From Paludibacteraceae bacterium (GTDB lineage: Bacteria > Bacteroidota > Bacteroidia > Bacteroidales > Paludibacteraceae), in the NCBI GenBank assembly GCA_016285885.1, contig JAEERP010000004.1:309098-373097 (forward strand): a stretch of 64,000 bases of DNA, in the 5' to 3' direction. Shown piece by piece: positions 28,778-37,860 of this stretch (position 1 is the stretch's first letter; each line of letters opens with the position of its first letter). Under the pieces are notes generated by a model that did no database searches, had not been told where the DNA came from, and saw nothing but the letters and a program-made list of their open reading frames with translations. The translations under genes were made by a program, and so were the position numbers.

Positions 28778-29443
28778 TTAGACGTACAATCGTTCCCCAA
28801 AAATATAGGTGCCGATGCGCACGAGGGTGCTGCCCTCCTCCACGGCGATATGGTAGTCGCCCGACATGCCCATGGAAAGCTCACGGAATGCTGGGGCATA
28901 GTTGTTTTTCACTTCATCAAATAATGTTTTCAATGCATGGAACTCCTTGCGGATCTCTCCCTCGTCGTCCACGTGGGAGGCCATGCCCATGATGCCTACG
29001 ATCTTCACGTGCTCGTACGCCTTGTAGGCTCCATTAGCAAAGAGGTCGCGGACCTCCTCAGGGGAGAATCCGAACTTAGTCTCCTCCCGTGCCACGTGCA
29101 CCTCAAGGAGGCACTCGACCGTCCTGCCACAGGCGGCGGCTTGCTTGTCGATCTCCTTCAGCAGGTGTTCCGTGTCGACGCTATGGATCAAAGCGACGAA
29201 GGGCACGATCATCTTCACCTTGTTGGTTTGCAGATGACCGATGAAGTGCCATGATATATCCGAAGGCAATAGATCTTTCTTTGCGACCAACTCCTGCACC
29301 TTGTTCTCTCCGAACAGGCGATGCCCCGCATCGTATGCTTCTTGTATAGCCTCGACGGGGTGGAACTTAGAAACAGCCACTAATCTTGTCCCTTGGGGTA
29401 GGGATGCGTTGATTTCCTTGATTCTATCTGCGATGGATGACAT
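28778..29443 (-). CDS. YggS-family pyridoxal phosphate homeostasis protein
   Basis: LVAVSKFHPVEAIQEAYDAGHRLFGENKVQEL, WHFIGHLQTNKVK, LSMGMSGDYHIAVEEGSTLVRIGTYIFG. Confidence 0.95.
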   Translation of the reverse strand: MSSIADRIKEINASLPQGTRLVAVSKFHPVEAIQEAYDAGHRLFGENKVQELVAKKDLLPSDISWHFIGHLQTNKVKMIVPFVALIHSVDTEHLLKEIDKQAAACGRTVECLLEVHVAREETKFGFSPEEVRDLFANGAYKAYEHVKIVGIMGMASHVDDEGEIRKEFHALKTLFDEVKNNYAPAFRELSMGMSGDYHIAVEEGSTLVRIGTYIFGERLYV

Positions 29444-29471
29444 GGTGCCCTCCTTTTTTTAGGTTAGTTTA

Positions 29472-29921
29472 TCACGCTGGTGCGCTGTAATGGAAGATGT
29501 CTGCAATGGCGGTCTCTGTCATGCTGACGATGTCACTGTCCGAGATGGAGTCCTTAAGTCCCTCTTTCAGGTTCTTGAATGCCTCCTGCATATCGTCCGC
29601 ATGCACAAGCATCACGCTGGAGATCTTCTTCTCCTTGGCGGACACCTCATCCACAGTGATGAAGTTCACTTTGCATTTGAACCACTTCTCGCACTCGATG
29701 TCTTCTCCGAATATCTCTCCGATCTTGACATGCTTGATGCCCTCGATGGTGAACAATCCATTCTCGTATGCGCTTGAGAAGAGGGAAACCTCTTCGTTCA
29801 CACGCTTCTCAGCCTCTGTGAAGGAAAGGGCGTCCACCAAATAGATGTCAGACATTTTCTTGTTCTTTCCGGAATCGTCCAGCTTATTGTAGCAGACTTT
29901 ACATTCAAACCAATAATTCAT
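29472..29921 (-). CDS. DUF4494-like protein
   Basis: MNYWFECKVCYNKLDDSGKNKKMSDIYLVDALSFTEAEKRV. Confidence 0.75.
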   Translation of the reverse strand: MNYWFECKVCYNKLDDSGKNKKMSDIYLVDALSFTEAEKRVNEEVSLFSSAYENGLFTIEGIKHVKIGEIFGEDIECEKWFKCKVNFITVDEVSAKEKKISSVMLVHADDMQEAFKNLKEGLKDSISDSDIVSMTETAIADIFHYSAPA

Positions 29922-29949
29922 ATGCTTAAGATTCTTATATTTGAAAAAG

Positions 29950-29980
29950 CACCCCTACGTGAATGGACACGTATGGGGTG
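29950..29980 (-). terminator. Hairpin terminator downstream of the SPT homologue
   Basis: cacccctacgtg/cacgtatggggtg with a T-tract on the minus strand. Confidence 0.65.
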
Positions 29981-30006
29981 ACAATTATGTGAAAGGGGAG
30001 AGTGCC

Positions 30007-31194
30007 TTAGGCAATCACACCCAGTTTCTTTCCTACTTTTCCGATCTTCTCCAACGCTATCGCAACCTGCTCTTCCGTGTGGGTAGCCATCAGGGAGAAA
30101 CGGATCAATGTATCGTTGGATGGAACCGCAGGGCTTACCACAGGGTTCACGAAGATACCGTCCTCAAAGAGGAGCTTGGTGAACAAGAATGTCTTCTCGT
30201 TGTCGCGGATGAAGAGCGGGATGATTGGTGTCTCGGTGTGACCGATCTCGAATCCCAGGCTTCTGAATCCGTCCAAAGCCATCTTCGTGATTTTCCAGAG
30301 GTGCTCCATACGCTCCGGCTCGTTCTTCATGATCTCAAGCGCAGCCAATACGGAAGCCGTAGCGGCTGGTGTGATGCTCGCACTGAAGATGTATGGTCTC
30401 GCATTGTGGCGGAGAAAGTTGATCACGCAAGAATCTGCGGCGCAGAAACCGCCGATGGATGCGAGGGACTTACTGAAGGTACCCATGATGACATCCACGT
30501 CCTTCGTCAGACCGAAGTGGTCGCACACGCCACGACCCTGTTTGCCGAAGACACCCAAACTGTGTGCCTCATCGACATAGATGTTCGCATTGTATTTCTT
30601 TGAGAGGGCGACGATCTCCGGCAGTTTGGCCACATCGCCTTCCATGCTGAAAACACCGTCCACAACAATCATCTTGATCTTGTCTGGCTCGCACATCTGG
30701 AGTTTCTTTTCGAGTGATTCCATGTCGTTGTGCTTGAATTTCAAAGCCTTGGAGAAGGACATTTGCTTGCCTGCCATGATGGAGGCGTGGTCCAGTTCGT
30801 CGAACAGCAGATAATCCTCGCGGCCAGTCAACATGGAGACAACGCCCATGTTCACGTTAAATCCTGCGGAGAAAATCAACGCTTCCTCTTTCCCGACGAA
30901 CTCCGCCAACTTTCTTTCCAACTCTACATGTATATCCAATGTGCCGTTCAAGAATCGAGAACCTGCACAGCCGGAACCGTATTTTTTAGTCGCCTCGATG
31001 GCGGCCTCTTTTATTTTAGGATGATTGGTTAACCCAAGATAGCTGTTTGAGCCGAACATCAACACTTTCCTACCGTTCATGATAACCTCGGTATCTTGTT
31101 CACTCTCTATCTCTCGGAAGTAAGGGTATACACCCAACGCTTTAACTTTCTGCGGCTCGGTGTACTTAGATAATTTCTCTTGCAATAAACCCAT
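30007..31194 (-). CDS. spt: Serine palmitoyltransferase / alpha-oxoamine synthase
   Basis: GSNSYLGLTNHPKIKEAAIEATKKYGSGCAGSRFLNGT, VDEAHSLGVFGKQGRGV, GTFSKSLASIGGF. Confidence 0.88.
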   Translation of the reverse strand: MGLLQEKLSKYTEPQKVKALGVYPYFREIESEQDTEVIMNGRKVLMFGSNSYLGLTNHPKIKEAAIEATKKYGSGCAGSRFLNGTLDIHVELERKLAEFVGKEEALIFSAGFNVNMGVVSMLTGREDYLLFDELDHASIMAGKQMSFSKALKFKHNDMESLEKKLQMCEPDKIKMIVVDGVFSMEGDVAKLPEIVALSKKYNANIYVDEAHSLGVFGKQGRGVCDHFGLTKDVDVIMGTFSKSLASIGGFCAADSCVINFLRHNARPYIFSASITPAATASVLAALEIMKNEPERMEHLWKITKMALDGFRSLGFEIGHTETPIIPLFIRDNEKTFLFTKLLFEDGIFVNPVVSPAVPSNDTLIRFSLMATHTEEQVAIALEKIGKVGKKLGVIA

Positions 31195-31219
31195 TTTCGT
31201 ATTCTAACATTTTGCGGGG

Positions 31220-31227
31220 CAAATATA
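31220..31227 (-). promoter_or_regulatory. -7 box TATATTTG upstream of spt
   Basis: Minus-strand TAnnTTTG. Confidence 0.5.
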
Positions 31228-31428
31228 AACATTTTTTCACATATTATGCCATGGTGATGAAATTTAGAGCATAAAAACAGATGAATGGATTGATATTTGA
31301 AAGAAATGATGCGGATACCAAGAAAAATATGGTCTGAATATCTGCTGTTTCCTTCCCCGTATGGATGTCTTAACTGTTTATGTTATACTTTGTTGTTCTG
31401 CTTCGTGATGTACATTCCCCAAAAGAAA

Positions 31429-31460
31429 ACCCGCTCTCACAATGTGGAGCGGGTCTCTTT
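31429..31460 (-). terminator. Hairpin terminator
   Basis: acccgctc/gagcgggt, T/A tracts. Confidence 0.65.
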
Positions 31461-31475
31461 TTACTTGTCGGCTAA

Positions 31476-32519
31476 TTATTCGCCCTTCAACATGATGTTG
31501 GTGTATGTCTTGTCACCCACTTGGATGCGCAATGCATATTGACCAGGAGTCAAGAAGGAAGCGTTGAATTTGTAGCTGTATTGGCCAGCGCTCAATTGCT
31601 CACTCATGAAAGTGGATAAGAGTCGACCGTTGAGGTCCAAAATGTCAACCGTAACCTTTGCGTCCGCACCCATGCTGAATGCCAAGTCGATGCTCTCTGC
31701 GAATGGGTTTGGAGATGCCAAGTAGTTGAAGTCTGCCGTGTATTCGAATTTGCTCTTAGGCGCTGCGGACTTTATAGCGTCGTTCTCGTAAACCGCTGGG
31801 GTCTCCATGAACATCTCCGCATATTTGCCGCCACACTTGCAACCAGAGTCGGATGAGGTCTCGCTCTCCACTACGATGAGCACCGGATAGCGCGCACCCT
31901 CAGCGAAGTATTGATAACGAACCGAATGGATGTTGTAAGTGGTCTTTCCGAAATTCTGCTTGTAATCCTTCGTTACCTTTACACGCAAAACGTTGCGGTA
32001 AGTGTTTCCGTCAGGCAACACGAGCGTTCCCCATGCGTCGGCCTTGGTGATGTAGTTGCCTTCGATGAATGATTGCTCACCATTGTTTGGCGTGTATACA
32101 CCGTTCATTGGTCCCACCTTCGTGTCTTGATAGGAGAGAGGGAACATCAAGTCTACAATTGGCTCCTCGAAGTCGATCTTGGCGCCTGGCGTGATCATAC
32201 CGTAGTATCTCTTCTCTGACTTGGTGATCTCGAACAAGGTGTGCTTTGTGCCACCCTCATCGCAACTGAGTCTGTAACCTTGCTCCGCCGTGGCGTTGAG
32301 GTCCTCTTGTTGGTCGATGTACATATCCTTGAGTATCTTTGACTTGGAGAAGTCCCAATATTTATTGGCTCCTGCTTCTCCTTGCTCTTTGTACTCGATT
32401 TGCTTCATATTTCGATAGTCGCCAATACGAAGCTGATTAGCTTTATATGACAAACTGTATTGTGCAAAACAACCAGTCGCGAAAAGCATTGCCGCAGATA
32501 ATGTAAATAGTTTTCTCAT
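31476..32519 (-). CDS. Secreted protein with T9SS type A C-terminal sorting domain
   Basis: N-terminal signal; C-terminal SPNPFAESIDLAFSM...VTVDILDLNGRLLSTF...GQYALRIQVGDKTYTNIMLKGE. Confidence 0.85.
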   Translation of the reverse strand: MRKLFTLSAAMLFATGCFAQYSLSYKANQLRIGDYRNMKQIEYKEQGEAGANKYWDFSKSKILKDMYIDQQEDLNATAEQGYRLSCDEGGTKHTLFEITKSEKRYYGMITPGAKIDFEEPIVDLMFPLSYQDTKVGPMNGVYTPNNGEQSFIEGNYITKADAWGTLVLPDGNTYRNVLRVKVTKDYKQNFGKTTYNIHSVRYQYFAEGARYPVLIVVESETSSDSGCKCGGKYAEMFMETPAVYENDAIKSAAPKSKFEYTADFNYLASPNPFAESIDLAFSMGADAKVTVDILDLNGRLLSTFMSEQLSAGQYSYKFNASFLTPGQYALRIQVGDKTYTNIMLKGE

Positions 32520-32817
32520 TTCAATAATGTTTTAAGCGTTAAAAAACGTGGTAAATGTAGCAATAATTTTCGACATTTACACTATACAACAATTAAAAAA
32601 TCTAAAAGTGTCTTTGATCAGGAAGCCTGATGGACCTTGCACTGTCGTAAATACTTCATTGTTTGTTCGCCTGACGATCTAAATTTTTCTTCCTTGTTTT
32701 TCCCGTTCATAAATTTAGAAAAATTGATAGAAATGTTTTTTTTTAATGGAAGAAGTATTTACATTTGTAAATGTTTTATGTGAAAAATTTGTTGTATATT
32801 ATTATTAAATGTAATCA

Positions 32818-33412
32818 AATGAGAAAATTATTACTTACTATTGCATCGCTGCTAACTTTTGTGTGCGCGAATGCGGAGAAGGTGGAAAAAATTCAGTTCG
32901 CCAATGCGGGCGATTTCGCTTTGGGCGTTATGGTGGGTGTACCGCCTTACGATCTTTCGGTAGATCATCGCACGCCGACTTTCTCGGTGGACGCCATGTG
33001 GGGATTGAAGGATGGCTTCTGTCACACCAAGGCTTTCGGAGATAACGGAGCCATCGATTTAGGCCTCTATATGGGGTACTTTTACTATTCTGATTATTTT
33101 GCTAAATCATGGGAGATGCCAATCGCTGCCCGTTGTGGTTTCAACTGGGAATTCGTGAAGAATTTGGATGTCTATGCTGGTCTTCAGGGTGGTGTCTCTA
33201 TTCTGCATTCAAAGCTTGATTACTACGAAAATGCTCTCATTACGCCACATGTGACGGGTTCATCTACGGGTTCCAATGGTATCTTAGGCATCTATTCGGG
33301 TGTGAAGTGGATGTTCACGGACGTGTTCGGCGTGAAAGCGGAATATTCCGGTGATTGGTTGGATCTTTGGAGCCTTCCGACTTTCGCCGCAGGTTTGCAG
33401 TTTAATTTCTGA
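32818..33412 (+). CDS. Putative outer-membrane beta-barrel protein
   Basis: Signal peptide MRKLLLTIASLLTFVCANA; aromatic C-terminal GLQFNF. Confidence 0.65.
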
Positions 33413-33468
33413 TACTGATAACTCCTGTCACGCCTTTCCCATAGGGGATGGGCGTTGACAACGGATTA

Positions 33469-33500
33469 GGGGGACGGGTTCGCTTGTTCCCCTTTTTCTT
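33469..33500. terminator. Terminator between convergent genes
   Basis: ggggga...ttcccc followed by ctttttctt. Confidence 0.5.
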
Positions 33501-34899
33501 ATCTCTTCGTTTCCGAGGAAAGCCCTCCCTCTTCGATGATTCTTTTCGTGTCTTTCCTGAATCTCCTCACCAACAGGTGGGAGGCGAGGTATAACTCAAG
33601 GATGTAGGCGAACCAAATGCCGGGTGCGCCCCATCCCATGTAGATGCCGCAGAAATAGCTGACGGAGATGGTCACGACAATGTAGCAGATGAAGGCGACC
33701 ACCATCGGGGTGATGACGTTCTTCATGCCCCGTAGGGCTCCGATGGTGACGGTCTGCAATCCATCTCCCATCTGGTAGATGCCGGTCATGATGAGCAGGA
33801 TGGAGGCCAACTCGATAACTTCTGTGTCCTCCGTGAAGATTTGCGCGATCGGGGTCCTGAAGGCGATGATGAGGATGGAACAGAGCCCCATGAAGAAGAG
33901 ACTGAGGTGGATGGAGGCGATGCCGGCTTTCTTCATGGCTAACGTCTCCCCGGCGCCTAACTGGTGGCTGACGCGGATCGTGGTGGCGGAGGCAATGCCG
34001 CAACTGATCATCCATGTGACGCAGGAGATGGTGATGGCGATCTGGTGACTTGCCAAGGCGACCGTTCCGCAGAGCCCGACGAAGGTCACCGCCACATTCA
34101 TGCCAAAGGTCTCCATGAACATCTGTAACCCGATGGGAGAGCTGATCTTGAATAGATCCCGCAACTCCTGTAGGGTGAATTTATCGCACCGGAAGAACTT
34201 GAAATAGCGGGAGTAGGGACGCTTGACGCGGACCAATAGGATGAAGGCGATGCACATGAGTATGCGTGAGATGAGGGTGGCGTAGGCCGCTCCGTCTACC
34301 CCTAGCTTCGGACAACCGAAGTGGCCGAAGATGAGCACCCAGTTGAGCAGGATGTTGAGGATGTTCCCCGACACGGTGACGATCATGGCGTACTTCGTGT
34401 TCCCCACACCATCCATGAATTGCCGAAAGGCCTGGAACCATAGCACAAAGGGTAGGGAACTGAGCAGGATCATGTAGTAGGACTTCGCTAACGGACATAC
34501 CTCTTCCGGCTGACCGAGATGGTCCATGATTTGGTATTCGCCTAACATTAACGCTCCGATCACCAGGGTGACGATCGTGTTGAAGAGGATGGCGTTCTGG
34601 AATATGCTCGCGACCTTACGATGGCGCCCCGACGAATAGGCGATGCCGATGAGTGGGGTGGAGCCGAACGAGAGCCCCAATGCGGCGGCGAATCCGACGA
34701 AGAACATCGCTCCCCCGAAGGATACGGCAGCCAACTCCGTCTTGCCCAGTTGCCCCACCATGATGGTGTCTAGTAATTGCACGGTGCCTTGCCCTAGCTG
34801 GGCAAGCATGACTGGTACGGCCAACTTCAGGTTGCGGCGGTAGAAGGGTAGGTATCCCTGAAAATACTCTTTTAGGTTTTGCGCGTATGCCATCAACAC
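33499..34899 (-). CDS. MATE family efflux transporter
   Basis: LAVPVMLAQLGQGTVQLLDTIMVGQLGKTELAAVSFGG; polytopic. Confidence 0.93.
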   Translation of the reverse strand: MLMAYAQNLKEYFQGYLPFYRRNLKLAVPVMLAQLGQGTVQLLDTIMVGQLGKTELAAVSFGGAMFFVGFAAALGLSFGSTPLIGIAYSSGRHRKVASIFQNAILFNTIVTLVIGALMLGEYQIMDHLGQPEEVCPLAKSYYMILLSSLPFVLWFQAFRQFMDGVGNTKYAMIVTVSGNILNILLNWVLIFGHFGCPKLGVDGAAYATLISRILMCIAFILLVRVKRPYSRYFKFFRCDKFTLQELRDLFKISSPIGLQMFMETFGMNVAVTFVGLCGTVALASHQIAITISCVTWMISCGIASATTIRVSHQLGAGETLAMKKAGIASIHLSLFFMGLCSILIIAFRTPIAQIFTEDTEVIELASILLIMTGIYQMGDGLQTVTIGALRGMKNVITPMVVAFICYIVVTISVSYFCGIYMGWGAPGIWFAYILELYLASHLLVRRFRKDTKRIIEEGGLSSETKR

Positions 34900-35721
34900 T
34901 TAGAGGATGGCTTCGCGTACGCGTACTAATTTTTTGAGCAGATCCCCCATCTTGTCGAGTGGGAGCATGTTCGCTCCATCCGATTTCGCATGTGCGGGAT
35001 CGAAGTGCGTCTCCATGAACAGCCCGTCCACGCCTACCGCCACACCGGCTTTGGCGATTGTCTCGATCATGGCTGGGTTGCCACCCGTCACGCCTGAGCC
35101 TTGGTTGGGTTGCTGCAAGGAGTGCGTCGCGTCCAGGATAACTGGATAGCCGATCTTCTGCATCTCAGGGATGCCGCGGAAGTCCACAATGAGGTCTTGG
35201 TAGCCGAAGCAGGTGCCTCGGTCCGTCAACATGATGTTGTTGTTCCCCGCACTGCGCACCTTTTGCGCCGCGAAAGCCATCGCCGGCGGAGAGAGAAACT
35301 GACCCTTCTTAATGTTGATGGCTTTGCCCGTCTTCGCCGCAGCCACCAGAAGGTCAGTCTGCCGGCAAAGGAATGCGGGGATTTGCAGGATATCCACATA
35401 CTCGGCCGCCAATTGCGCCTCCTCTTCCGAATGGATGTCGGAAACAACCGGCACGTCGAACGTTTCGCTGATCTTTCTTAGAATCTTCAACGCCTTTTCA
35501 TCTCCGATTCCCGTGAAGGAGTCTGCCTTGGAACGGTTCGCCTTGCGGTAGGATGCCTTGAAGATATATGGTATTTTGAATCTTTCCGTGAGTGCCACTA
35601 CATGTTCCGCGATCTGGAACGCCATCTCTTCTCCTTCAATCACGCACGGACCTGCCATCAGGAAGAAATTTCCTGATTCTGTGTGCTTTAGTTTCGGACT
35701 AATGTGTTTTAAATCTATCAT
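34900..35721 (-). CDS. kdsA: 3-deoxy-8-phosphooctulonate synthase
   Basis: FFLMAGPCVIEGEEMAF, FKASYRKANRSKADSFTGIG, ATHSLQQPNQGSGVTGG. Confidence 0.96.
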   Translation of the reverse strand: MIDLKHISPKLKHTESGNFFLMAGPCVIEGEEMAFQIAEHVVALTERFKIPYIFKASYRKANRSKADSFTGIGDEKALKILRKISETFDVPVVSDIHSEEEAQLAAEYVDILQIPAFLCRQTDLLVAAAKTGKAINIKKGQFLSPPAMAFAAQKVRSAGNNNIMLTDRGTCFGYQDLIVDFRGIPEMQKIGYPVILDATHSLQQPNQGSGVTGGNPAMIETIAKAGVAVGVDGLFMETHFDPAHAKSDGANMLPLDKMGDLLKKLVRVREAIL

Positions 35722-35748
35722 AGCTTACGTTTGTAATATTCTCATGTG

Positions 35749-35756
35749 CAAAGGTA
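35749..35756 (-). promoter_or_regulatory. -7 box TACCTTTG upstream of kdsA
   Basis: Minus-strand TAnnTTTG. Confidence 0.5.
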
Positions 35757-36064
35757 TATAATTTTATGCTCTTTTCGATTGCCGACACGAAAAACATTAA
35801 TTTTTGTCATATTCACGCTTAATTTGTATGATGAAAGTCGTTTGAGGTGTGTTTAATTGTCAAATCTGTGTTTATATTGTTGCTGAAATACCCTTATATA
35901 ATTGATTCACAATGTTTTAAGTATATTTTAAAAAGTGTAAAAAATATGCTAATTCTTTATTTAAAATGTGGTAAAAATATACATAATGCGCGATGTATAT
36001 TTTACAAATAAAAATTTTATTAAAAAATATCATGTTTTTCTTGGGTCGTAAGCGAGATTGTTCC

Positions 36065-36072
36065 TATATTTG
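36065..36072 (+). promoter_or_regulatory. -7 box TATATTTG at the start of the giant Ig/RHS locus
   Basis: TTG at 36041 plus 21-bp spacer; ATG at 36092. Confidence 0.55.
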
Positions 36073-36091
36073 CGGTATATTTTATAAAAAT

Positions 36092-37855
36092 ATGAACAAA
36101 AGATTATTTGGAGTGTTGATTTTTTTGTCAAGCTTGTGGTGCTTGCAAAATAGTTATGCACAATGCGCAGTAGATCCCGGAGACAGGGATATTAGTATGT
36201 ATAATAGTTCGCAAATCGTTAGTTTGAAAGCGAATGGGGCGACGGATGTGGGGGCCGGTAAGGTCCTTCGTTTGACGCAGTCTGGTACCTACACCTTGCA
36301 TATAAATGGAGGTGCGATTATCGCATCTGCCCCTGGGGTGTATACGTTCTCTACGGGATGTACCTACAATTCCGGGTGTGCACTTTATGTGAACGAGGGA
36401 GCTAAGGTGATTATACAAGGTGACTTCGACCATGAGATCAACCTTGTGAATCGTGGAGAAATCACTTTCGAAAGGTCTCCGTATGGGGGTGACAACTATG
36501 TGAATTTCAATTCGAATTCCAATGTCATTAATGTGGGTAAACTTAATGTCCTGACAGGATTCAGACTCGATGGCGCATTCTCCAATCTCTCGGAGGTGAA
36601 CGTCTCGGGTAGCATTTGGCTGAATAGCAATCGTGGTATATGCCTGGCGAATGGATCTATTATGAATGTGCAGGGTAGCTCCCACATCAATTCCGCCATC
36701 TATGGTAACGGCGGTTGCTTGCACTCCGTTGGAAGAGTCTCATTGGAGGACAATTATGTCGTTAATAGCGGAAATAAAATCACTCCGGATGACCAGTTGA
36801 TCTATGTCTGCGCAGAGAATGGTTTTTCTTCTAGTTTCCACTATAACCCGAACGCTTCCGAGAACCATTCGGGAGGCGCTGTGCTTCAAGATAACTGCCA
36901 AGGCTGTCCTGGTGGCGGAGGCGGCGGCGGAGGCGGCGGCACCGAAGAGGAGTTCTCTTATGGAATCCAAATATATGGTGATACAATCGTCTGCCAAAAC
37001 GAGTCGACTTCTTTGTCCGTTAATGTGTCGGGCAAGGAGAACGGCGCATATACTTACCGTTGGGTTAAGGTGGTTGATGGAAAAGAGTACGCACTCTCAT
37101 CGGAGAGCGGAGCTTCTCGCCTTACGGTCTATCCTACTGAAATGACTAAATATAGGGTATACGTCACAGAGAATGGTACTACGCAAATCGGTTCTAAAGA
37201 TGTCATCGTTTATGTGTTGAAGGCGAACGTCTTCTTGTCTCAAAAGGAACCTAATTCTGTGGTGCTGACAGCCTCTCTGGCGGATTCTTATCACTGGAGC
37301 ACCGGTGCTACCACTCCTTCGGTGATTGTCCCTGTGAGTGAGACTACTAGAACGTATTCTGTTGATTTGACAAAGGATGCTAAGACTTGTACGGCGAGTG
37401 TCGTCGTTAATAATCAACAAGATAGATATGATGATTACGCTCCGTTGCAGGTTATCCTTAACGGACCGGCCTCTATTTGTCAGGGATCGGGTGTGCATCT
37501 CTCCACTGTGGTGAGTGGCGGAAGTGGTAATTATTCCTACGAGTGGAACACGGGGGCTACTACCGACTCTATTACGGATACCCCATTGGCTAGCAGCGAT
37601 TATTGCGTGAAGGTGGTTGACTTGGATTTGGGTCTGGAAAAAACGGCTAGCGCTCATGTCCATGTTCCTGTGATTCAAGTTTTGTCGGATTCCACGGATG
37701 TGATCACCTTCCTTTTGGATGGTGTGCGGAGGTCAATCTCTCCGATGCCAGAGGACTCTATGTTGTCTGTTTGGGTGGATGGCGGTGCCTCTTGTAAGGT
37801 GAAGTTGTATGGTGGCGTCCCTAGTGGAAGTGAAGTTGTATGGTGGCGTCCCTAG
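36092..37855 (+). CDS. N-terminal fragment of giant secreted solenoid/Ig-like protein (frame broken by 31-bp duplication)
   Basis: Signal peptide MNKRLFGVLIFLSSLWCLQNSYAQ; Ig/PKD-like repeats (YHWSTGATTPSVIVP); poly-Gly; stop immediately after the duplicated segment. Confidence 0.8.
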   Translation: MNKRLFGVLIFLSSLWCLQNSYAQCAVDPGDRDISMYNSSQIVSLKANGATDVGAGKVLRLTQSGTYTLHINGGAIIASAPGVYTFSTGCTYNSGCALYVNEGAKVIIQGDFDHEINLVNRGEITFERSPYGGDNYVNFNSNSNVINVGKLNVLTGFRLDGAFSNLSEVNVSGSIWLNSNRGICLANGSIMNVQGSSHINSAIYGNGGCLHSVGRVSLEDNYVVNSGNKITPDDQLIYVCAENGFSSSFHYNPNASENHSGGAVLQDNCQGCPGGGGGGGGGGTEEEFSYGIQIYGDTIVCQNESTSLSVNVSGKENGAYTYRWVKVVDGKEYALSSESGASRLTVYPTEMTKYRVYVTENGTTQIGSKDVIVYVLKANVFLSQKEPNSVVLTASLADSYHWSTGATTPSVIVPVSETTRTYSVDLTKDAKTCTASVVVNNQQDRYDDYAPLQVILNGPASICQGSGVHLSTVVSGGSGNYSYEWNTGATTDSITDTPLASSDYCVKVVDLDLGLEKTASAHVHVPVIQVLSDSTDVITFLLDGVRRSISPMPEDSMLSVWVDGGASCKVKLYGGVPSGSEVVWWRP

Positions 37856-37860
37856 TGGAA
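37799..37860 (+). repeat. Perfect tandem duplication, 2 x 31 bp (gtgaagttgtatggtggcgtccctagtggaa)
   Basis: 37799-37829 and 37830-37860 are identical; removing one copy joins the upstream and downstream reading frames. Confidence 0.97.

Noticed and set aside
35993-36091. Upstream extension of the giant Ig ORF (MYILQIKILLKNIMFF...)
   Set aside because: The -7 box TATATTTG lies inside it and a good signal peptide begins at ATG 36092.
36902-36942. GGC/GGA-rich tract as a possible phase-variable microsatellite
   Set aside because: Encodes an in-frame poly-Gly hinge with mixed codons rather than a pure repeat; length change would be in-frame by codon, so it is treated as a linker.
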